Positions 56,464 to 64,000 of a stretch of DNA of 64,000 nt are shown one piece after another. Where the stretch lies: assembly GCA_028023455.1 (NCBI GenBank), contig JAQFVV010000027.1, forward strand, positions 5,765,845 to 5,829,844, in the 5' to 3' direction. The notes below the pieces were generated by a model, which saw only the letters and a program-made list of their open reading frames with translations, had not been told where the DNA came from and made no database searches. Every line of letters starts with the position of its first letter. The first letter of the stretch is position 1. The position numbers were made by a program, and so were the translations under genes. The stretch is from Epiperipatus broadwayi (Eukaryota; Onychophora; Udeonychophora; Euonychophora; Peripatidae).

Positions 56464-57500
56464 CACCTGGGTCTCGTTTTACGCGATAGATAAGTTCCTC
56501 AGAAAACACACGCAAACGAAATCGCGCAAAAATAGACGTAACTTACATTGAAAAGGGGGGGATGCGGTCTGTGATTTTTCAAAATTCGTGTAAAAGCAAA
56601 GCACCAATGTAAAATTACTTTAAAATTCGCACAAAAAAAAAAAAAAGGAAATAAAATATGACTAATAAAAAATTTCAAATTTGAAAAAAATTGATACAAG
56701 ACAAACTTTTTTTAAATATAATATTTAATTTTATTCAAAATAATATATTTTTATGGATAATTTACATTTTTTTTATACACGTTTTAATTATTATCGATAT
56801 TTGCCGAAAACACAAGTTCATTTGCAAACTGAGGAAATACAACTAGCGCTAACTTCACACTCATGTTGAGTCAATGGATTTCTGGTGACAACGTAATTAG
56901 TAATTAATCTTTGAGACGATGATTTTATTAATTGTTTATGAACTTAGACTTACGATAATAAAAAGACATTTATTCACCACTGCTGGGAAAAATTTAATTA
57001 AAACTAACAACTAAAAATTAAATTCTTATTTTTGTCTTTAATTTTCAATTCCATTTAAAAATCAAATTTCGTTTCACTGCTATTACTCACCTTTTAAAAA
57101 TAAACTTGTGGACACTAAATGATTAATAATTGATTACGATCTTTTTTAAAAAGGAAAAACAGAATGTGATGTAAAATGCAAAATTAACACGCACAATGTT
57201 TGAACAAATTTACATTATAATCTTGTAAAATTTAATGTGTGTATACATAAAACGTGGAAATCATGATTTTAATTTCATTATTGCATAAAATCTTACTATT
57301 ATAAAGCACTGAAAATATTGAAATTACTAAGATGAAAGTCGAATTCCAATAATGTGCTATTACTTTCAATATAACATAAGTGCGCGAAATTTATTATTTA
57401 AAGTAATAGAGCATTATCGGAGTTCGACTTCCGGTGAATTTCAAAATCACGTAACTTCAAAATCATGTTAAATAAGTCCGTGTAAAAACAGACCCAGGTG
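56464..57500. mobile_element. pogo/Tigger-like non-autonomous element, only in copy A
   Basis: 1037 bp flanked by TA on both sides (56462-56463 and 57501-57502), with about 24-bp inverted ends: CACCTGGGTCTCGTTTTACG and CACCTGGGTCTGTTTTTACA read from each end. Copy B has one TA at this point (63342-63343). TA target duplications and a C-rich start followed by GTTTTAC resemble pogo/Tigger elements of the Tc1/mariner superfamily. No transposase frame is present. Confidence 0.88.
57345..57425. repeat. Palindrome inside the pogo-like element
   Basis: AAAGTCGAATTCCAATAATG and TGCTATTACTTT at the left pair imperfectly with AAAGTAATAGAGCATTATCG and GAGTTCGACTTC at the right. The GAAGTCGAACTCCGATAATG arm resembles the palindrome at 19026-19131. 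Confidence 0.6.
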
Positions 57501-57532
57501 TATTCTTATTTTTTTAAAAATGTACTTATTAC

Positions 57533-58888
57533 TTAACCAGGCTTGACCGCTTGATGGCATTGTTGCCAGGCAAAAACACCTACAAATGCCATTTACATGG
57601 CCTGACTTACGGCTAAGAAAAGAGTTGTTTATCTTAGCCATTTCAGGCCGTTGATGGCATTGCACAGAAATATTATGGCCTGTTTTGTGCTTCATGAAAC
57701 TTTATGTGAATTCCCACATTTCACAGGTAGCTACCATATCATCTGACGGTGTGGATTTCAAGTGGCCACAATTTTTGATATCTCCATAGCAGAGTAATTT
57801 CATTTCTACTTAAACCACACAGTCTTACTAAGAATTGTCACAACAACCCCACCCTTCTCTACACAACTTGGAATGTGTAAAATATTGGCAAAAGATAAGG
57901 TCGAACATGATTTGGCCAAGTTCATATAAAAATTCATGCTTTCGTGAAAAAATAGATGACACCAAATCAACTGGCCGAAACAGTGCGGCAAGCAGATTTT
58001 GAAATTGTGCCAGTTACCGATGTCAGTCAGGCGCCTCCTGTATTCGATTCCTAAAAATAAAATATTAAAGACATAGTAGAAAAAAATAATAAAAGGATCA
58101 AAAAAGGTAATTAATAGTCAAAGTTCTAATTTTCAAAAAGGCAAAATAGAAATTGCGTAATACAAATCACCGTATAGCCAAACCAAAAAAAGGCGCCATA
58201 TTTTAAAATGAAAATTTGATCTTATTGTAAATTTTTTGGGGGTGGATTGAAAGGATCCAAAAATGGAATTAATGGTAAAAGTTCCTTTGTTAAAAATGGC
58301 AAAATAGACATCGCGTAATACAAATCAAGCCAAAAAATAAAAAAATCGCCATATAGTAAAAAAAGAAGGTGCTGCTATATTTTTTTTAAAAAAAAACCAA
58401 AGTTGAAAAAGTTAAAAGTTTTGATCTTATTTGAATTTTTTTTAGAGGGTGGGTGGGTTGAGAAATACTGTGTCGTTACTGAGACAAAAGTTACTTCTGG
58501 TTTGTTTTTCTTTTTTAAAAAAGGCAATAAAAACTGATTTTAAAACTAAAAGTTTTACTATATCAGCAGTATACAAATAAAGCCAAAAAAAAAGAAAACA
58601 AGTCAAAACTTTCTATCTTTTCTTTTCATTGGGGGGGGGGGGTGTGTGGTGTGTGAGAAATACTTTGTCTTCACTGAGATAAAAGTTAGACACAAAAAAA
58701 TTATTTTTGGTTTGTTTTTCTTTTTTAAAAAAGGTAATAAAAATCGCTGTATAGCAAAAAAAAAAAGTCGCATATTTTTTTAAAAAAAGAAAATGAAAAG
58801 TTGTTAAAAATCGCAGCCCAGTAACATTGTACTGCTTTTGCCTGGCAACAATGCCACCAAGCGGCCAAGCCAGGCTAAGTAATAAATA
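57533..58888. mobile_element. Inverted-repeat element (T5), left part duplicated in B
   Basis: TACTTATTACTTAACCAGGC, then TTGACCGCTTGATGGCATTG and TTGCCAGGCAAAA, is matched in inverse at 58836-58888 (GCCTGGCAACAATGCCACCA, AGCGGCCAAGCCAGGCTAAG). The interior has repeats such as TTCTTTTTTAAAAAAGG (twice) and a second GTTGATGGCATTGCACAG near 57650. No coding frame is visible. Only the left part is seen in copy B, because the window ends. Confidence 0.65.
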
Positions 58889-58889
58889 C

Positions 58890-59873
58890 CAAAAAAAAAG
58901 TATTTCACAAGTATTTTGCAAAAATGATCATCATAAATATATATATACACAAAAAATGCATGTTTTCATTTTCAAAATCTAAATAAATTCAGAAGCTCTT
59001 TGAAAAACTCTCTTCAATAATTATGAGCCAGAGAATGAAGTAACTACCAATAAATGGTGATGTTGGATCGTTTGTATTAGATGTCTGCACAATACTGACA
59101 TCTTGAGGTCTTTTTTTAAAATTAATACATCCATATTATTTAAATGCCAGTTTTTGGTACCAAATAAATGCAAAACTGGCAAACAAATGCTAGATAGCTG
59201 CAAATCAGTAAATTTAAGCATAAGCGACAGAAATATCATCATTGTATTACGCAAGTATTGGCTGAAAGGTTAATAATCTCAGAAGTATAAATTTATTATT
59301 TCATATAAGTACACGAGTAGAAAAGATTTTATAGTAATTAATTAAATAATATATAAAATTTACAGATAAACAAAAATGTCAAACTAAAACAACAACAAAG
59401 TTTAATAGTACTTATTATTGAATTATACAACACTTTTAAATATAAATAAGTGAAAGACTGAAGAGGGTTTATTGGGGGGGGGGGGATGTGATGAATCAGA
59501 GAGCCAATAGCATTCGAGCAAAAATATTTTGTTTAATAACCATGATTACATCAAAAGCATTCTTGTTTGATTTTTTAAGATAATTTTATTCTTTATTCTC
59601 TGAACAATACTTTGACTTGGTAGTCAGGTATCAATAGTTGCTTTAAACACTATATCAACCTAATGAAATCACCACACAAGGATAAGTTAATCGATAAATT
59701 AAGATTCAGTATATTTTACATATGTTAAAGTGTACGGAAATATTTAATGCAATAGAACAGAAAATATAAAAATGAAACATTTTCACACATTATGTTAAAT
59801 ATTTCATTAGTTTTTATAAATCAATCTAAAAATAACTTTGCATTCTTTATTTATAGCATTACAATATATATAT
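58890..59873. other. Spacer between segmental copies
   Basis: No gene recognised. It contains a G-run at about 59474-59485. The left junction of copy B lies in a TATATATATGGCGAAATGG stretch, so an AT microsatellite marks the breakpoint. Confidence 0.4.
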
Positions 59874-60519
59874 ATGGCGAAATGGATTATGTGACTGCTC
59901 TCTGTATATGTCCATGGGATAGACAGCTTATTGATTGATTGATAATAATAATAATAAAAAAGGGAAATCTGCCCTGCAAGGTTTAGGGATAGATTCTGGA
60001 GCTCAAGATCCATGGGTTGTACTATCACTTCCGGTATTACAAATCCATATGAACTCCGGAACGATATTAAACCTTTGTTTTTTTAAACGGCACAATAATT
60101 AATAAAGGCGGTGATAATATTAGTGTGAAATTGTAATTTTAAAATACAATAATATAATATAGATAAACCCATCTAAATTCATCCTAAATTTCATATTGAT
60201 AATCCAGCAAACTATTGACCTAATTACTTATTAGATGGCAAAAAATCAAATCAGATTATTAAACCTTGCTCTACGTATCTGCATCTTTCTGTAATTAATT
60301 AGAGTTCGTGTGTGTATGCGTTCTCTGGCTAAAAGCAAATTATAATAAATGATATTATAAACAGGTATCACTGACACGTAAAAAAAAAAGGAAAGAAAGG
60401 AAGTAATCGAATGCCGCCTAGAGGTCATAGAAGCACTATAAATAGTCGAGCCGACCTGCGATTCGTAAACATTTCATTCTCGAATCCGATTCTCTACCAC
60501 TGCACTAAACCACATAGGG

Positions 60520-60878
60520 CAGGGATCCCAACCTTTTTGCACTTAAGAGCACATTTTATAATACCAGCCAGGTGGCGGGCACCATTTATTTTTTCAATGT
60601 AAATTTATAGTTGGATATTGTTAATAATACACATAATGTACAAAAAAATATTTATTTCAAAAATAAAATTTTAATATATAATTAATTTTTACGCTGTAAA
60701 AGTATAGTATGCCCTACAATTTGATTACAATATAATACAATAATTTATAAGAAATTTTAAAAATTAAATTTATTTGTATCAGATAAACAATTTTTTATCG
60801 TGTCCAGATAGTGGCGGGCACACATAAAATGGTCTGCATGCGCCATGGTGCCCGCGGGCATAGGGTTGGGGACACCTG
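60520..60878. mobile_element. hAT-type MITE in copy B (orthologous to 53251-53615)
   Basis: The same insertion point and flanks (ACATAGGG and ACGTAGAG) as in copy A. It is slightly shorter because of a small internal deletion near 60675. The end reads GGTTGGGGACACCTG, with one change from the A copy. Confidence 0.9.
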
Positions 60879-62320
60879 ACGTAGAGTATTGTCAATTGAC
60901 AATGTTTGGTCATCATTATAGGTAGTTTTTCGGTACTTGCAAGTTCTCTTTCATGCATCTTACTTTAATGTGTCAACTATTTTTAAACCTTAGAATTGAA
61001 TATCAAGAGAAAATAGAAACAGCTGAAGGTTTCTAAAATCATTTATGTATCAATTTAGTAGATTTTTGGATTGGCGAATAATACCCAAGTACCATTAAGA
61101 ATAAGCAAAGCGCGAAACGAAAACTTCATAATGATAACGAAAACGGATTTTTGAAATAAGATAATCAAATGCGCGCGCACACACAACAATAGCGTGATTA
61201 CCTAATGAAACATATAATCAAGTACTGTATAGACAAACTGAAATAACCACAGTGGACTAATAATCATTGAAAGTTATTAGAGTGAAATTAATGTATTGAT
61301 TATAACAGCCGGGGGGGGGGGGGTGAGCAATAGAAACGTTAAAAATAGGAGCAGAAAATAAAAACATTTTGGATTTTTCTTTGGAAATGTGATATGGAAT
61401 AAGCTAAAATAAAATCCAAATTTTTCATGTTTATACATTTTTGGAAAGTAAAAACTAAATAATAACCATAACAGCAAATGCGACGAGCAAGATATGATGG
61501 GTGGGGGAGGAGGCGCAAAACACGTGAAAAGTAGGATATTCAATTAAATGACCCCCTTATGTATATATATTTTTATTCCTCATGTGCAATTTATATCGAT
61601 TGCAAAATGTACATTAAAAAAACCAAATTCAACTTTAATATTCCGAACACCCCTAATTTAAATGAGCTCATCTTAGTTGAATTCAACTAGCTTAAATGAA
61701 CGGATCCAAACAATAAAAGTAAAAATTATTGGTTTATTATTTATAATGACAACGAATAATAAATGGTATTAACCAATAATAAATAATATTAATTAGTACA
61801 AAAATTATTCAGAGATTTGTGAGGGTTATATTATGAAAGAATTTGCCGTGTTTGCAAGCCATTTTAAAAGAGTCGTGTAGTAAAGTATTGTTTCACAGTT
61901 TAAAATATCTTAACACGTAAACATCTTAACTAGTCTTTAGACAGCAAATCTTACGTCCAACACAGAGGGGTAAAAATATAAAGAGATCTATTACAATGTT
62001 CATAACTGATTCCAGAAGGTACTTCGTGTTGTACCTGTTCATTCCAGTTATATTAAAATACATTTATTTAGAAGGAATTCATTTCGGAAAGACAGTTACC
62101 ATTCACCACAACCATATGATATAAAATTAAAAACATATGCATAAAAGATAAAATTAGCTTGTTTAACATTTATGGTGTATACATAAATTTGAAAAACAAA
62201 AATATTTTTTCCCCAATGAAAATTATAATCAAACTTTTTAAAATAAAAGCAAAAAAAATATCTTACACTCATCAAAAGCATAAACAAACTCTTTTAATCT
62301 TTTTTTTTTCATGTGTCATA

Positions 62321-62402
62321 GCATCGGCCGGGAGCGAATCCGCTAATCCAGGACAACTGCTTGTAAGGCAGCTGTGCTGACCTCTCGACCACCAATGCTT
62401 GA
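62321..62402 (-). repeat. tRNA-like SINE-type module (V family), copy 3
   Basis: The copy-B counterpart of 55446-55527, with one visible change (TCCAGGACAA for TCCGGGACAA) in the arm that precedes the T-like arm. Confidence 0.5.
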
Positions 62403-64000
62403 CCAAACTTCCTTAATTAAACTAAAAAAACTGAAGTAAAGTAACCACTAATCCCAGTGCTGCAAACATTTTCATTTGATCATTATACTATGTAAAAATA
62501 ATAAAAAAGGGACTTTGCACTAACTTCCAATCACTGACAAAAAATTTAAAAAGCCGAGATAAATATTTCCCTAATGAAAACTATACCCAAACTTTTAAAA
62601 GTACAGAAGAAATCATATGTAAAAAGCATAAACAAACTTTCCCTAATAAAAATCCACACAGAGATGGAAATTATTTCTTTAATAACATTTATAATAATTA
62701 GTTTTCTAACTATGATGGTCTGCTTCAAAGCAAAGAAAAACACAGTAGTGGATATTCACTGCTAAAACTGTAAACAAGTAGATGCATAAACTAAATTAAA
62801 GTGAAAAGGCATGTGTTATATTGGCCATTAGCAATAAGTGTAACAATTGCATTTACTAATAAAAAAAGGAATTTATTTGTTCCTTCTAGAAATGTAAGCT
62901 GTAGCAGTCTCCACTATATTTTGAAAATTTATTGCGATATTTTGTTCTTGTCTGGTGCTCATATTTTTTTGACAGTATTCCAACTTTTTATTATATTTTC
63001 ATCAATTTTAAATTACTTCTTAGAAATATAAATTTACAAATAAAAATCACTCTTAAAAATATTTTAATTTTGCAAATATAGAAAAAAACAAATGAAATTA
63101 GTTTTTGTTTTAACTCAGTCTCTAAAACCCAAATGAATCATTGTTCAGACCGCACAAAGCAATGAAATTCTGTTTTAATATTTAAAATTGTACTTATAAT
63201 TTTTTTAAATGACAAATATATTTGCTATGGTCATTTTGAAAATGTTCCCTTTTCAATCAATTATCACCTGCTACTCTGTCGCTATTACAATCTTTTGACT
63301 TTTATTTTTTTAAAATACATATTTTTAAATAAAATTTAAGGTATTCTTATTTTTTTTAAAAATGTACTTATTACTTAACCAGGCTTGGCCGCTTGATGGC
63401 ATTGTTGCCAGGCAAAAACACTTACAAATGCCGTTTACATGGCCTGACTTACAGCTAAGAAAACAGTTGTTTATATTAGCCATTTCAGGCTGCTTGATGG
63501 CATTGCACAGAAATATTATGGCCTGTTTTGTGCTTCATGAAACTTTATGTGAATTCCCACATTTCACAGGTAGCTACCATATTGTCTAACGGTGTCTGGA
63601 TTTCAAGTGGCCACAACTTTTGATATCTCCATAGCAGAGTAATTTCATTTCTACTTAAATCACACAGTCTTACTAAGAATTGTCACAACAACCCCACCCT
63701 TCTCTACACAACTTGGAATGTGTAAAATATTGGCAAAAGATAAGGTCGAACACGATTTGGCCAAGTTCATATAAAAATTCACGCTTTTGTGAAAAAATAG
63801 ATGAGACCAAATCAACTGGCCGAAACAGTGTGGCAAGCAGATTTTGAAATTGTGCCAGTTACCGATGTCAGTCAGGCTCCTCCTGTATTCGATTCCCAAA
63901 AATAAAATATTAAAGACGTAGTAGAAAAAAATAATAAAAGGATCAAAAAAGGTAATTAATAGTCAAAGTTCTAATTTTCAAAAAGGCAAAATAGAAATTG

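Larger units (their letters stand above)
52190..58155. repeat. Segmental copy A
   Basis: From 52618 (TGGCGAAATGGATTATGTGA) onward this matches 59875-64000 almost base for base (offset 7259 at the left, 6874 after the first insertion, 5841 after the second). The left part, 52190-52617, is shared only with the inverted copy at 5.5 kb. Both copies are non-coding: frames found in both, such as 55906-56151 and 62801-63031, are conserved only because the DNA is. Differences from B are sparse substitutions and two clean insertions. Confidence 0.9.
59874..64000. repeat. Segmental copy B (runs off the window)
   Basis: Direct repeat of 52617-58155 with a few per cent or less difference by eye. It lacks the second hAT (empty target at 61227-61234) and the pogo-like element (empty TA at 63342). 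It continues past the last base, so its right end is unknown. No gene is supported in it. Confidence 0.92.

Overview
This window reads as AT-rich nuclear DNA of an invertebrate animal. Its genome is dominated by transposable elements. The evidence is several RTE-type LINEs, two Penelope-like fragments, an L1/Tx1-type LINE tail, hAT and pogo-like non-autonomous DNA transposons, tRNA-derived SINE-like modules, long foldback elements and many AT microsatellites. Nothing looks bacterial: there are no operons and no closely packed genes. The species cannot be named from the sequence alone.

Layout. 1-4.2 kb: foldback/SINE-like repeats. 4.25-6.96 kb: old segments that reappear in inverted orientation at 46-54.6 kb. 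7-8 kb: tRNA-like repeats. 8.6-14.3 kb: a nearly complete RTE LINE (minus strand), broken by a 2.1-kb LTR-like element that is flanked by a 640-bp direct duplication of the RTE's own reverse transcriptase. 16.4-18.5 kb: a hAT MITE and another RTE 3' end. 19.25-20.64 kb: the only plausible host gene, an HMGB-like protein with two HMG boxes and an acidic stretch; its 3' end is tandemly duplicated. 21.6-22.9 kb: a Penelope-like RT plus GIY-YIG fragment. 26.5-31.7 kb: a decayed RTE carrying three nested insertions. 34.3 kb: a second Penelope endonuclease scrap. 36.2-39.9 kb: a giant inverted repeat. 39.9-41.1 kb: an L1/Tx1-like LINE tail. 41.7-43.7, 50-51.3 and 57.5-58.9 kb: further inverted-repeat elements. 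43.7-45.9 kb: a second copy of the LTR-like element. 52.2-64 kb: a direct tandem segmental duplication (copy A 52.6-58.2 kb, copy B 59.9 kb to the window end).

The most informative observations concern history and structure. Copy A carries a 384-bp hAT MITE (8-bp target duplication) and a 1037-bp pogo-like element (TA target duplication), and both sites are empty in copy B. An older inverted relative at 4.25-5.67 kb lacks even the hAT that A and B share. At least five long elements (29.5-31.3, 36.2-39.9, 41.7-43.7, 50.0-51.3 and 57.5-58.9 kb) consist of inverted termini around non-coding interiors, and four of these interiors are built from tandem arrays. These are the best candidates here for an undescribed transposon type. 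All calls were made by reading the sequence; no alignment or database search was run, so repeat edges and divergence statements are approximate unless an exact junction is given.
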